Positions 1 to 11,699 of a stretch of 64,000 nt of DNA are shown here, piece after piece (positions within the stretch are counted from its first letter, which is position 1; the number at the start of each line of letters is the position of its first letter). The position numbers and the translations under genes are program-made. Source of the DNA: Karalla daura. Taxonomy: Eukaryota > Chordata > Actinopteri > Chaetodontiformes > Leiognathidae. Location: contig CM055207.1 of the NCBI GenBank assembly GCA_029224185.1, forward strand, positions 14,339,791 to 14,403,790. Direction: 5' to 3'. The notes beneath the pieces are model-generated. The model was given only the letters and a program-made list of their open reading frames with translations. It searched no databases and was not told the DNA's origin.

Positions 1-2611
1 CCAACGATCCCAAAAACTTGGATCAAATCTGAGTCTGCGAAGTGATTCAGACCCTCATTTCATCTCTCCTGGCTCTGATCCCTCATCTACACAGAGCAGC
101 ATACACAAGCAGCAGTCGCTGGCTCGCAAAAAATGAATAATAGACATCTAATTAAAAATCTGTTCCTCCTCTTTCTTCCCTCTCATCAGTTTGCATGCTT
201 GCCTACGTCATCATAAATTAACGGTGAACTTACCCCTCCGTGACCTCTCAGCCTTGGACCGCTACTGCGCGGGTTTTCTGTATGTCGTGACCAGTTCGAG
301 CTGGATTCTGCACCCAAACCGCACTGAAAACATAATGTGAACAGCCGAGAGAAAAGTTGGAGCGGAGCGCCAAAGCTGAACTGAGCGCTAAGGTTTGCAT
401 TATGAGTGCAGCCAAAATCAGCATGAGATCATTATTATAACAGCGTTATGGCTGGTGCAGACTCAGGCACGGACGAGGGGACCAATTGAATTCTCCCATC
501 CCTAAGACGAGACCCAGCTGTTAATGAGCAGGTTGAGTCATTTCGGTTCCACATTCGGCTGCATGAGTCTTGTGGCATGGTGGTGATGGCAGATAGCCTC
601 CATGTGGACTGTACTACTATGCTATTCTGGAACAATATGAGAGCCCATTACTCAAATTGGAAGCGCAGACAAAAGGCTCGCCGCCACTAGTCCAGATGTC
701 ATAGGCTTTTATGAAAATCCCTGATGCGATTCAACCTGATCCAGCCCACAAAGACCTCTTGTATTTCACACAAACACAATCAGTGTCTCTGTGATTGCTG
801 CTGCCGCTGAGCCCCTCATTATTGATAGATAAACAGCTGAGTGAAACAGCTGACTGCAGTGCGATTATAACAGAATGCCTTGTGATAAGCATCCGAAAAA
901 CCCCGCTGTATAACCCGCAGACGCGGCCGACACGCTTCAATCGAGTGGAGGTGCTTTCTGCACTTGTGCTTTGTCGTTTTCGTGAAGATCCGAATCGGTG
1001 TAATGTCTTGCAGAGCTGAGGCGAGAGCGTGCTCTCACTCGGCCTTGTTAACTTTAAACTCTTCCTTGGTGCGGGCTGACATGCCTGCACCGAGGATTTG
1101 GGGTGGGGCTGCGAAGGCAGTTGGGCCATTTTCTCCTGTGCAACCTTCAGGCCACACATATTTCCCTTCCACCAGTGGCTGCCAAACCACCACTGACCCA
1201 TGAGTTATTCCTTCACAGGCTACAGGTGGGCTGCTGGCACAGCAGAGAGCTTCCTGCTTATCCCCCACAGAAGCAGAGAGTCTTAACATGGCCATATGTA
1301 CTCACTCTGATTCATTCAGGGCAACCTGTTTGCCTTCGCTTCCCCTTTTATCTGCCTCTGCCTGCTATGGAGCAACTTTCCGACTGCGGAGATGGAGAAA
1401 AACACAAACACAGGGACAGCGCTCTGCACCAGGCCAGCTGTGAGGCCAAATGAGGCCCATTCATCATTGTTAACTGATTTAAAGAAACTGAATGCATATG
1501 CTTACTCGGCAGATCCGCAGATGAGTTTGATAACACCCAATAACACAATAACACACCCCTTTTACTGAGAGCTCTTTTATAGTAGAGATGTGATTTTACA
1601 GGAATAATACAAGGGTTTTTTTCAGAAGAAAATGTCAGCATCTCTGTTATGAAATATAAATTACAGGGAAAGAGTGTCTCAGGAGTAGAGAGCTGCAAAT
1701 GTGTCAGCGGCTAAGTATAGCAGAAAACCCCTTCTCCATTCCTGTTTTTTTTTTTAATATCCATTTTGCATTGTTGCATTGTTCGGGACTATAATCATCT
1801 TGGCTTAGAGGAAGTGGCTCTTTACAAGCTGTTTTAAGGTTTCGTTTGGTTTTGAGGCTTCGGCCCCGAAGGCCTTACGAGGGGGGGGCAAAGGCTCAAC
1901 CCTGCTATTTCATCTCCATATATAGTCAGGCAGCTAGACCACAAAGTCAGGGCAGACTGCCTGTCTGGCGCTGGACTGGGTGTGGCCCGCGCTGTGAGCG
2001 TACAGTGGGCAGAAAGGAGGATGGAGAGCGCTCCTAGCCACTGCACTTTCTCTTATGTAAACTCGGGCCACTGCTTATTTTACAAATCCCGGGAGCAGGA
2101 GCGTTTTAAAGCCGCTCCGCGCGTCCTCTGCCTCACACACGCACACATATCTCATAACCTAGATGTAGTAGTATTAAAATTCACCCTGTTGAATATCAAA
2201 CAGCACTGCATCACACCCCCCGCTGCTTGTATTTTACATCTCGGCTGTACGTCGGCCCCGCAGCCCGTGTCTCCTTGCACGTCATTGGCCCCGTCTTTTA
2301 TGACTCCTTGGTCAAAGGTATTTCAAGGAAGGAATTTAAGTACAACGCTCTATCAAAGAAAAATGAGCCTCCCTTTTTGCCGGGAGTAGATCGGGAGTGA
2401 CAGCCACATTTGCGAGGCTGTGTTGAAGGGAGCGGGGAGAGGAGAGAGCGCGTCTCCTGGGACACGAGGATCTCTGGGGCAGCTGAGATGTTTCAACGTA
2501 TTTACTGTATGCGCATGATGCAAGCCCACAAACCTTCCTCTCATCTCTCACTGATGACTGGGATCTTGAAAAGGCAAAAGAAAAAAAAAATTGTCGCGTG
2601 CATATCAGCTG

Positions 2612-2644
<33 letters not shown>

Positions 2645-4590
2645 AGAGACTCAGATTTGTAGCAGGTGTTCATCCATGCGAGAGAATCGTGGGGGAAGGG
2701 GAGAAAAAAGAGAGGCAAAAGATGGCGGAAAGTGACATGGGAATGGGAAAGAACGATGCACGCATAAGGAGAGAGAAAAAATCACAGATTGATGATGTAA
2801 AAAGGGAATTAAGCAGGCTTTCTCCCAGCATGCCTATCCCAGAAAATGTTTGACGCGTGAACTTCAGGTTGCGTCTTCCCTTACCCCGCCCCCCTCAGCG
2901 GGCTGTCGCCAGCGCAGGCTGCGTGCAGACAGCCGCGCGCAGTGCACCCGACAGCCCAGACAACTTTCAGAGAGCGCTCAAAATTAGCGTCTCCGCTTGC
3001 GCTACGCCACCGCTGATAAAAAAAAAGTCGCTGGTAACTTCGCCCCCGTTCCAGAGAGGGGATTAAAGCGCGTGCCGACTTTGTTTGGCGTGTTGTGTGT
3101 TTTTTTTTTTTTGATGGGATGAATGAGAATTGGCAGGGAGCGGTGGTTGCCTCACGTGCGTGAAAGGAGGACCGGGTAGAGATAGGGACTGTGTCTGCAG
3201 GAGGGAAGGATTGGCTGAAATTGGCTATTTTCCCCCCCTCGCACTCTTGACATCTCGAGGTGCGCATGAGAGGCATTATGAATTCATAGGCTCAGGGGAA
3301 CCAAATGAGCTCCCGTCACCTGGAATTTACACGAGACAGAAATCACTTATTCTCAATGTATTATTTTTCCATGGCACTTCCACGATAGGTTACCAATTTT
3401 TTCTATGCCGTGTCTCTTCACCCCCCCCACCCACCCCACACACCACCACCACCTCCTTCACCTCCACATAATCCTCACCACCGGGGCACAAATTTTGTGG
3501 CGGCTTGGTCACACATTTGATTCTGTATTCTGTCGCCTCGATTTATTGAAAATCCTGCGCCGTCCTTTACCACTAAGTAGGTCGACAGTCTAACGGCACC
3601 ACAAGGAAGCTGTAACCCTCCACATTAGAATACCCAGGGCGCTCGGATGGGGAATGGTGGACGTGAGGCGGTGGACCTCTGGGGAGCTCTGTGGCCCACT
3701 TCGCAGGCGTCGACGTCGGGCCTCATGTGGCGCGAGGTGCCAGCTGGGTATTGCGAGGCGGCGGACTGGACTGGGGGTGGTGATGGCACCCTGAGAGAGG
3801 CGTCGGAGCCCAGAACTTCCACAGTCTACAGCCTATTCATGTCCCAGCAGCTGGAGCATTATCGTGGCGTCCCCCCCCCCGCGTGATCCCCCTAATCGCA
3901 GCCACAAAGGCCGTCTCACTTTACATACGGCCTGCGTGACTTCTTACATAAATGAAAAATTCCAGGCCATCAACGAATGCATGTGTGTCATTCCTCGGCA
4001 CCCACAATTCATATTCCAGACTGACCCAATCATCCCGTCCTCCAATCTGCTGCTCATTCCTCTGTGGCTTCCTTGAATTCCCCTTGTGGCTTCCCCCTCC
4101 ATCCCCTCTGACTCTCTCACACTTCAGTCACCTGATACCCTTGATGGCGGTTTTCCCTCAGGCCCAAGGCCAAGCGGCGGTTCTCCCAGGAAGGCACCAC
4201 ATGGCCCCGAAGAGCCCGGCCCGCACCGCCGGGGCCGTGGCCCCTCGTGTTCAGGAGGTCGCCACGTTTGACACAGATGTTTTCTGTTGATGCTTCTCTG
4301 TTTTCTCTTTAAACACACAGCCCATCGCCCGAGCAGCTCCTTTCCTTGTCTGGAGAGACCCTTCTTTGGCAAATTTACTCAGCTGCCCCTTCATTTTATT
4401 CATGTAATGCGCGGAATGTGGCCGAAATCCCACGTTAACACGGCGCCCGTATTTCACGAGGAAACGGCAATGTCGGCTTCCAGTTGGGATTGCTTTTTTA
4501 GGGGCCCGGGGTTAAACTCGGTTTGGAGAGAGCGGCTTTTAAAATGTAAATCGTCACTCGTGTTGCTCGGGCCCTAAGTTCTGTACCGAC
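1..4590. other. Unique non-coding sequence, no gene seen
   Basis: No open frame here has the features of an exon: all are short, overlap frames of equal length on the other strand, and encode nothing I recognise. The sequence is mixed in composition. The 1840-2110 stretch and 2860-3060 are richer in C and G, and several A or T runs (1747-1755, 2580-2590, 3100-3112) interrupt it. The only clear repeat is the CA array at 2612-2641. There is a 10-C run at 3871-3880 and a C-rich stretch at 3420-3460. It is most simply read as intergenic or intronic DNA. Confidence 0.65.
2612..2641. repeat. (CA)n microsatellite
   Basis: About 14 CA units with one G interruption near the end. It produces a false Thr-His repeat when translated. 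It is preceded by an A-rich tract at 2576-2590. Confidence 0.9.
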
Positions 4591-4599
4591 GTTGCCGTC

Positions 4600-5240
4600 A
4601 TGAAATCCTCAGTATATCGGCCGTACCGACTTCCTGCCAACTATCGTAATGGGTTTGTCAAATGTGCAAATTGCATTGCAAATGAGCAGAGTCCTCTGGT
4701 TTCTACTGACACTGACGTGTGATCGTTTATAAGATTAAAGACTTGTCGGGCTTCCTTAGATACTCTCTCTCGGTATTGTTTGGACAGCAATAAGATAACA
4801 AAACTGTCAATTGCAGTCACTTAAGCGGTTGTGCAAACACAACATGTCTCACTGAGGAAAAGCAAATCCCCAAATGTGCACTGTATCATGAATCAGAACG
4901 CTAGAAAGCAGTGACTAATTACTCCTGAGTGCTTCTGAAACATTATGTCCATAAATAAGCATTTTTATTTATACCCGATTTGATTCCACTATTCAGTGTT
5001 TAGAACCCATTGTTCGTGTGTTTGTTTTGCCTTAGCTGTACACCGCTAATTATTTTTCTCATCAACATCTCAATGGGGCTTTTTTTTTTTTTATACTTTT
5101 CTCAGGTTACAGGCCTTTCATAATTGATGTGCTTAAGCCTGGATGATGAATCTATTAATATCCTCATGTAAATTACTCTGGTGTCAAACAAGCCACACAT
5201 ATTCATCACCCTGGTGCTTCTCTAATGAAGGAAGTTGAAT
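4600..5240. promoter_or_regulatory. Candidate conserved non-coding element, AT-rich
   Basis: This 640-base block is free of simple repeats apart from a T-run at 5080-5091, is AT-rich and has few CpGs, unlike its flanks. It holds two TGCAAAT motifs (4665-4671 and 4677-4683), which resemble POU/octamer half-sites. It also holds two TAATTA homeodomain cores (4916-4921 and 5047-5052) and further ATTA-bearing words near 5115-5230. Such texture is typical of vertebrate developmental enhancers. Conservation itself cannot be seen in a single sequence, so the call is inference. No open reading frame spans it. Confidence 0.3.
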
Positions 5241-6237
5241 CAAATCATTTTATCAGACAAAAATCGGGATGGTTTTCATGTGAGCCGTCGCCCGCTGTCA
5301 TCTCTCTGCTTTAGCTGTGTAAACACGCAAAGTAAAAAAAAAAAAAAAGAAAGAAAAAGAAGAGGACGAAAAGAGGCTCGACACAAAAGGAAACGCGGGG
5401 TGAAATATTGTTTAATCATTTAGAGACTCGGAGTGGAATGAAATGAAATATCTGGGACAAATGAAAAATCAATCAAAAAAAAGCTGTCAGGGGGGCCTTT
5501 TGAGCGTTTCCGCCAGCGTTTTAAGGCTTCGTTATCCACTTCAAAGAGACGCCTGTGATCCGCTGAGAGGGTGGAAACACATTTTGATCCATTTGGCTAA
5601 TTTCTGGTTGAAGTGAAAGAATCCAAATGCAGCACACCGTCCCCGTGCACTGTGACGGAGGCAGGCAGGGTTTGCTGTCCTGATGCGGAACAACGTGCAT
5701 GGGAAATTACAAACAAGGAAATTAGTGGAGCCGTCGGCCCTCGCTCCGGTCTTCGCGGCTAGAGAGGGATCCTCAGAAGAATCCGTCACTCTGCCTGCTT
5801 TTGTTCTACGTGCAGCTCCACCCCCGTAGTATGGGCTTGGTTTCTCTGTTTCACGCGGTCAGCGCCCGGCAGCTCGACCCAGACCTTTCATCGGTGATTT
5901 CCGACCTGCGGGCTCAGCAGGGGGCGACCAGGGCACGAGCATCGCTCCAAACCAATCAATTACCAGCCGATCTCTGCCGACCTGTGCTGCTCTTTCACCT
6001 CCTGCCAGGAGTCCCACGCAGTTCATGTTGTCATTGAGCAATTACACAGAGCCTCATTTGTATTTTTAACCCCCCCCTCCCCGCCACACCCCTCGCCTGC
6101 CCCACCCCTGGTCTTAAAGATAGAGAGAGCCCATCTTGAAACAAAGCACGGCCTATTTTCTTTTTCTTTTTTTCCATCCGTCACAAAAATGTTTTTTTTT
6201 TGCACAGCTTAGGATAAATGTGACGTTGCGTGTGTGG

Positions 6238-6272
<35 letters not shown>

Positions 6273-6446
6273 AGAGAGAAAGAGGGGAAAAAAGAAAAAG
6301 AAAAACAAAGCTTGACACTTGATGCTGTGATGTTTTTATTCCTTTTGCCTATATGCCCTTTGCGAGGCTGGGGTCACATAGGCTGTACCCATGGCTACAG
6401 CCATTTTTAAGGTTTTCCTACTATTTGTGACTTGCTTGTTTTCCAT
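5241..6446. other. Non-coding sequence with simple tracts
   Basis: Nothing gene-like is seen. The stretch includes an A-rich/GA-rich tract at 5333-5375, a C-rich run near 6070-6110, T-runs near 6165-6205 and the TG array at 6231-6269. Open frames are short and occur on both strands with no recognisable product. Confidence 0.6.
6231..6269. repeat. (TG)n microsatellite
   Basis: About 19 TG units with one GG interruption, followed by a purine-rich tract (GAGAGAAAGAGGGG) to about 6305. Confidence 0.9.
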
Positions 6447-6451
6447 GTCTG

Positions 6452-6667
<216 letters not shown>

Positions 6668-7229
6668 CCTCGGTTTCAATTAAAGTGAAATCCATGAAAC
6701 ACTTGATAAGCTTTTCACTTTTGTTAGCATTTATTTGTAACTCTGCATTTCTGCCACGTTAAAAAAAACAGCAAAGAAGTGGGCAAAATAGTAAACAAGA
6801 CGCCCCATAACTTTGGTCCCCTGCTTGTCAGGGTCACGATAAGAGAGAGGACGCAGGTTCAGTCGACAAGTGTGCAATTAGAGGCATTACTGTAATGACT
6901 CACCCAGGACACAAAAGCAGAACCATGGCATGCTAATCAGCCCAGACTGCTTTGAACACCAGTGTCTCACTTTACTGTTTAACATCAACATATAAATATT
7001 AATCAGCAAACGCAGTGATTAATGCATTGCTATTGCTAAGAGCAGGACAAGGAATCTTGTAATGGAGTCTGATTGGGTTGATTGCACCCAAGAGAAGACA
7101 CTCTGTCATTGTTGTACATTGTACATGCTTACTGATGAGGGATGACGCACTGAGAAGAATGAGCAACACTTGGCATGAGGAGGTTGTGTCGATGTGGTTC
7201 CCTTCATCCATCGGCTATTGAGTTATTGT
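6668..7229. other. Non-coding unique sequence
   Basis: AT-balanced unique sequence without a gene. The part from about 6880 to 7160 (for example 'gtgcaattagaggcattac') has the low-CpG look of a conserved element, but motif content alone is weak. A short A-run lies at 6762-6770. Confidence 0.55.
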
Positions 7230-7400
7230 AGCCAGGGCTCACATAAACACACACACACACATCTTGCTTTCACACTCACATCTATGAATGACCAAAGGTC
7301 CTCCAGTGACCTGAATGGACTGGAGAAACTGGACAAAACCCACACAGTCATGGGGAAAACAAGCAAACTCCACGCATAAAGGCTCCAGACCAGATTTTGT
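7230..7400 (-). mobile_element. Decayed tRNA-headed SINE-like repeat, copy 1 (fragment)
   Basis: The segment runs 'gggctcacata', a CA tract, 'ctttcacactcacatctatg', then 'ctggagaaactgg', 'aaaacccacacagtcatgg', 'aagcaaactccacgca' and 'aaaggctccagaccag'. This is the word order of an abundant teleost repeat read on the minus strand, whose sense copies begin with a tRNA-like head. The head itself is missing here. Divergence from the common wording shows an old copy. Confidence 0.6.
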
Positions 7401-8950
7401 ACCATTTAGTACCATTTTTTTCATTATCAGATGTAGAAATACGTACAATTTTAGGCGAATCTTCCAGTAGTTATTCAAATACATTCGGCACACGGAAACA
7501 GGAGACTGTGATGCTGTTATTTAGAAACCTATAAAAGTGTGATATGAAAGAAAAAAAAAATTCGTCGAGTGGAAGACAGGAACTCTGAGAAAACAGATTT
7601 TGGTGAAAGATGAAAGAGATGTACGATCGATACAAAAGCAGGCACTCGTTGAAAAGACATAGCCTGCACAAATGTGCGAGAAGGACAAGATATGAGTAAA
7701 GGATGTCAAAAGAAAAAAGAGAAGACAGTGAAAAAGCTGTAAGAGAAGTGCTGAAGGCTGAGCGGTGGGAACAGCAGCAACAGATGTGCTTTGAATTAGC
7801 CGGGCATGTGGAATGCAGCCTGTGAGAGGGGCCAGACGCGGCGACCCCCGGCCTTGCAACCCGATCCCCAGTCCTCGCTGTGGTCCCCCAGCCTGTGTCA
7901 CCCTGTCCAATTGAGTCTGAGCCTTGTCCTCCTCACTTTCATCCTGCTGGAGCTGTGAGACGCCATCATCATTTCTGCGTCAGCCCACTGATTTCCGTTC
8001 GCGCCCACGTCTGTTTCGTCTTCCCCCGAGTTGAGTGGATGGGTTCCCGTCCCTCCTCACCTCTGTGCTCTGTGGAGCTTAGTGACCATCACGTCCGAAA
8101 CTGTGCGCCACACACGCATCATCGCCCTCCCTCTCACCCCGCACTAATAGAATCACAATTCAACACCTTTTCACCCGTCTGAACAGACGGGAAGCATTTT
8201 TTGCGCCCTCCGTCTAACCTTTCCTTCTTCCCCGAGCTAATCACGTTTAATTCCACTCATCTCTCATTCCACGATAATCTGCCGTTCACCACCCTCTCCT
8301 TCTTCTGTCTTCTTGTCTGCCCCGCGCAGACCACATTCTTCATCAGTCACACTCACGCAGCTGTCCTCTGTCCTTGCATTTTGCACCTGTTCTCTCTCCG
8401 GAGCCCCCCTCGCCCCCCAGCCCCCCCAGCCCCTTCCTCCATGTGTCATGATCTCATCTCCCTGCAGCAGGGAGGTCGGAGCTAAGCCGCTGTCTGGATT
8501 CTGTCTGGCTGTCTGTTTGTGGGGTTAGTGACGGAGGTCCATCCGCTGCCATCCCCCGCACACTCTGTTTAACTTAAACTTTATTTAATTTTACCTCCGC
8601 TTTTGGAGTTTTGCTCTTCAAGAGGAAAACATCCAAGTCCTCTGACACTCGCATAAACATAGACACACACACACACACACACATGCTTTGTGGCAGGATG
8701 TTTGTTGCATCCCATTAGCATAATGGTCATTTACATAGGGCAGAGCTGTTCCAGGTAATTCAATCTATATGTAAAACACTGTTACCGGTGAGGCAGGGGG
8801 CCAGTGACAGCTCAGCTAACCTATGCTGCCTGGAGCACCTGTGCTGTCATAACTATAGCCTGCTATCCACAGCCACGCTCTGAAACCCAGAGTCAACGGT
8901 ACATTGATCACCCGCTGTGTTCTGCAGTGTTTGACTCCTTCCAAAACCTA
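7401..8950. other. Unique non-coding sequence
   Basis: No gene is supported. The 7860-8520 part is C/T-rich with many short frames and no recognisable product. A short CA array lies at 8662-8683. An A-run sits at 7550-7560. Confidence 0.6.
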
Positions 8951-8959
8951 GCATCAGGT

Positions 8960-8993
8960 CTACCTCGCCTCATGCTCTACCTCGCCTCATGCT
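8960..8993. repeat. Short tandem duplication, 17-base unit
   Basis: The unit 'tctacctcgcctcatgc' occurs twice in direct succession just upstream of the SINE-like copy. It is probably a replication-slippage duplication. Confidence 0.8.
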
Positions 8994-9490
8994 CCACTCA
9001 CTCATTCATTTTCTTGGCCCATTTTACACCCAAACTGTGATGCTTAGGTCTGCTGGAGCCTATACCTGCGCAAGCCGGGCAGGGAATACACCTCGGACAG
9101 GTCTCCAGTCCATTGCACACACCACTCACTCTCACACTAACACTGAAGGGCAATTTAGAGTCTCCAGTCAACCTAAACATGCATGTTTTTTGGACTGTGG
9201 GAGGAAAGCGAGAAGACCTGACTCCTATTTGAACCAAGCATGTGGGTTTTCTCCAGGTTCTCTGGCTTCCTTCTGCTGTCCAAGAACATGCATGTTTAGA
9301 TCAACTGGAGACTCTGAATTTCCCCGAGGTGAGAGTGAATGGAGCCTCACCATATGATGAAGATACAATGCGGGAAACACATGGAACCACAATCAAAGTA
9401 AGGTCATATAGAAACAGCCATACAGAAATTCGTTGGAAGCCAATCCTGGTCCTTCTTGCTGAGGCCACAGTGCTATCCACCATCCACCAT
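8990..9490 (-). mobile_element. Decayed tRNA-headed SINE-like repeat, copy 2, with internal inversion
   Basis: Read on the plus strand the repeat appears tail first. The order is 'gtctgctggagcctatac', 'ctcggacaggtctccagtcc', 'cactcactctcacac', 'gggcaatttagagtctcc', 'aacatgcatgttttttgga', then a segment at 9251-9342 that is the reverse complement of the preceding part. After that come 'gcgggaaacacatggaac' and the head end 'gtccttcttgctgaggcc'. It is the longest copy of this family in the window. The inverted segment is unusual and is described separately. An open frame at 9242-9628 is a by-product of this repeat. Confidence 0.75.
9125..9342. repeat. Inverted duplication (potential hairpin) inside SINE-like copy 2
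   Basis: Arm one is about 9125-9222 and arm two about 9251-9342, separated by roughly 28 bases. The best matched cores are 9159-9187 and 9285-9314, where 'aacatgcatgtt' and 'gagtctccagt'/'actggagactc' pair. The arms are imperfect, so either an inversion within the element or insertion of a second copy in opposite orientation could explain it. Confidence 0.75.
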
Positions 9491-9703
9491 GATGCCCTGC
9501 GCTATCCATCAATGGCCAGACTGGCCACTTTTCTCGTCCCATTTGCTCCTTGTAGAATCCATGCAGAGCTGTCTAATGAATTCAGTAAAAGCTGGGATTA
9601 CAGTACCGAGCGCAGGATTACTTCCTGACCCATGTAATGTGTTGTGTACAGGCAAGACATTGTGGCCCAGCGAGTCCCTGCAATTATCCTTCATGTGTCC
9701 ACC

Positions 9704-9754
<51 letters not shown>

Positions 9755-10120
9755 GTTCACCCTCGCACACTAACACCATCTCCCCTGTCTGTACTTTTTG
9801 TTTGCCAATCACATTATCATCCTGTAACACTGCACTGACTGCCGATCCGTCATGCCTGCAAGCCGTCGCCATAATGTTATCACCATAATAAGCCTCCATT
9901 CATCCATGAATGACAGCCGACTCAATTTGAATCGACTGACTCATTCTGATTTGCCAAGTTCACAAGCTCCCACCAAACACATTCAAGTCGGCCTTTTAGC
10001 GGAGCGTTTATTTTCTCTCCCGCTCTTCCATTCCCAGTCCATTGTTTCATTTTCAACTCCTCTTTTTTTTTCCCTCCTCCTCCTCTTCATATTTGCTGTC
10101 GTCTTCTTCCTCTTCCACTT
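9491..10120. other. Non-coding sequence with CA array
   Basis: Unique sequence flanking the (AC)n array at 9705-9751. The part at 10050-10130 is pyrimidine-rich (TCC/TTC). No gene is seen. The frames that cross the CA array are Thr-His or Val-Cys repeats. Confidence 0.6.
9705..9751. repeat. (AC)n microsatellite, about 23 units
   Basis: Pure AC run preceded by 'tgtccaccaa' and followed by 'agacgttcac'. Confidence 0.95.
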
Positions 10121-10124
10121 CCTC

Positions 10125-10480
10125 TTCATGAATTATTCATTGAGTCATGCATAATTTAGGGGAAGCGGCCCGGGATTTACACAGCTCTTTGTGTCACTGA
10201 GTTTTGTTTGGTGGCATATTCAATAATTGTTTAATATATCAAATTGACTGGGAGTCGGGAGCCTGGGCCGGCGCAGCAGCAGAGCCTGATCCATCGGATC
10301 ATGGCTGGAATTGGCACCAAATACTTCCCCACAGAGGGCGACTCCATAGGAACTAAGCAGTCACCTCTAATTCCTCATTTTCCCATTAACTGAAATGCCT
10401 CTTGGGATCCTACGAAGCATCAAGTACACAATCATAAAGAACAGCCAGTCTATTGTCAGTCATTGTGGAAACTTTTATTT
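10125..10480. promoter_or_regulatory. Candidate conserved non-coding element
   Basis: A repeat-free stretch that opens with 'atgaattattcattgagtc' and contains 'caataattgtttaatat' and 'caaattgactggg'. These are AT-rich homeodomain- and forkhead-like words within otherwise unique DNA. It is followed immediately by the LINE fragment. Enhancer function is inference from texture only. Confidence 0.25.
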
Positions 10481-10504
10481 CAAACAGACTGGTTTATTGC
10501 ATTG

Positions 10505-10760
10505 CTCTTTTTACTGAAGGACTTCAATTTATTCAAAACTGTGCTTGCAGACTTTCAACTAAAACAAAAAAGAGAGAGAACATAATACCCCAGTTTTAGC
10601 TTCACTCCAGTGGTAGCCAGTATCTTTTAGAATGGCTTTTAAAGTACTTTTACTTCTTTTTAAAGCTTTTAATGGTTTGGGACCAGCTTACTTTGCAGAC
10701 TGTGTTATAATCCTTCACAAGCCCTTCGATCTTCTTCTGACAGGCCTAAACGCAGAGAAT
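10505..10760 (+). mobile_element. Decayed CR1/L2-like LINE fragment (C-terminal reverse transcriptase region)
   Basis: The plus strand encodes, with one frameshift near 10562, the blocks GLQFIQNCACRLSTKTKK and PVLASLQW*PVSFRMAFK followed by VLLLLFKAFNGLGPAYFAD. This is the well-known C-terminal conserved region of many fish non-LTR retrotransposons. A TAG stop at 10614-10616 sits where the family has Leu, in the Trp-Leu-Pro motif. The copy is truncated at both ends, has no UTRs or promoter and cannot code for an active enzyme. Clade assignment (CR1, L2 or Rex1-like) is uncertain. The 69-residue open frame at 10632-10841 is the surviving part. Confidence 0.75.
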
Positions 10761-10939
10761 TTTAAGTGCAAGAAAATAGGCAGTGCAGTGTTTTTCAGCT
10801 ATGAGCCAGAGTCGCAGAATAGCTGCAAATGTATAAATTGAGAACAAGGTGGCTGATATAAGTTTGCAGCACAGAATGACAGTACACTATAAATAATCTT
10901 GATACAAAAAAGTACAAATTGATCCATTGCTCAATTATT

Positions 10940-11018
10940 GTTAGTAGTAGTCGTAGTAGTAGTATTAATAGTAGTAGGAGCAGTAGAAGTAGTAGTCAGA
11001 AGTAGTCATAGTAGTGAG
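10940..11018. repeat. Imperfect (AGT)n trinucleotide repeat
   Basis: Runs of 'gtagtagtagt' interrupted by 'tcg', 'attaat', 'gagc' and similar. It is degenerate, so probably old. Confidence 0.85.
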
Positions 11019-11699
11019 ATTCTGAGATTGTGCCGTGACCTCACAGTACATCTGCTTTGGATAAGCTCTGCTGTGGGCTTCGTCCTTGCCATAAATGTGT
11101 CACGTGATGTCCTCTTGGGTGTAGTTCCCTTTGTCTCGATGTTCATAGTGGTGAAAGGAGAATTTAAATCTTTATAAAATGTAAACTTATTAAAGTTAGC
11201 TGTCTTTCAGATGACCCAGTGTGACACCGTGCCGCTCGATTCCTGCTCAGCCAAGTCTGGGCTTTTACTCTGCTGGGTTTCTCCCACCGGGGCTGCTGGA
11301 AAACAGCGTTATTATTTCTAATATGTCTACCTTATTAGTTTTGGGACACACCTTTGTTTTATTTGTTTGAATAATGATCAGCAGAGATAATCCAGTGTTT
11401 GGTTTTCTGGCTACATCCCCAACATCATCAACCACAACAACAATAACACACACACACGCACACAAGCAATGCAATAAAATCGTATCCTCCGGCAGCTTTA
11501 CCTAACAGCCAAACATCCATTGTTGAACCCCCTGATGCGGCCGTGTATGACTGAAGTGAATGTCTTTGCCAAGTCTTATTTAATGAACTACTCCTCTCAA
11601 CCACTTCCCTGTTTTCATAAAGTGACTTGTCAGTTCTGGCTATGAGCTGTATTTTCCAGAGGAACCACAGTCTAGTGTTCCTGCCTGGGTGCTAATTTT
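11019..11699. other. Unique non-coding sequence
   Basis: No gene, no recognisable repeat apart from a short CA tract at 11447-11463. Confidence 0.6.

Noticed and set aside
9242..9628. 128-codon plus-strand frame
   Set aside because: Lies within a SINE-like copy with an internal inversion; it is repeat sequence.
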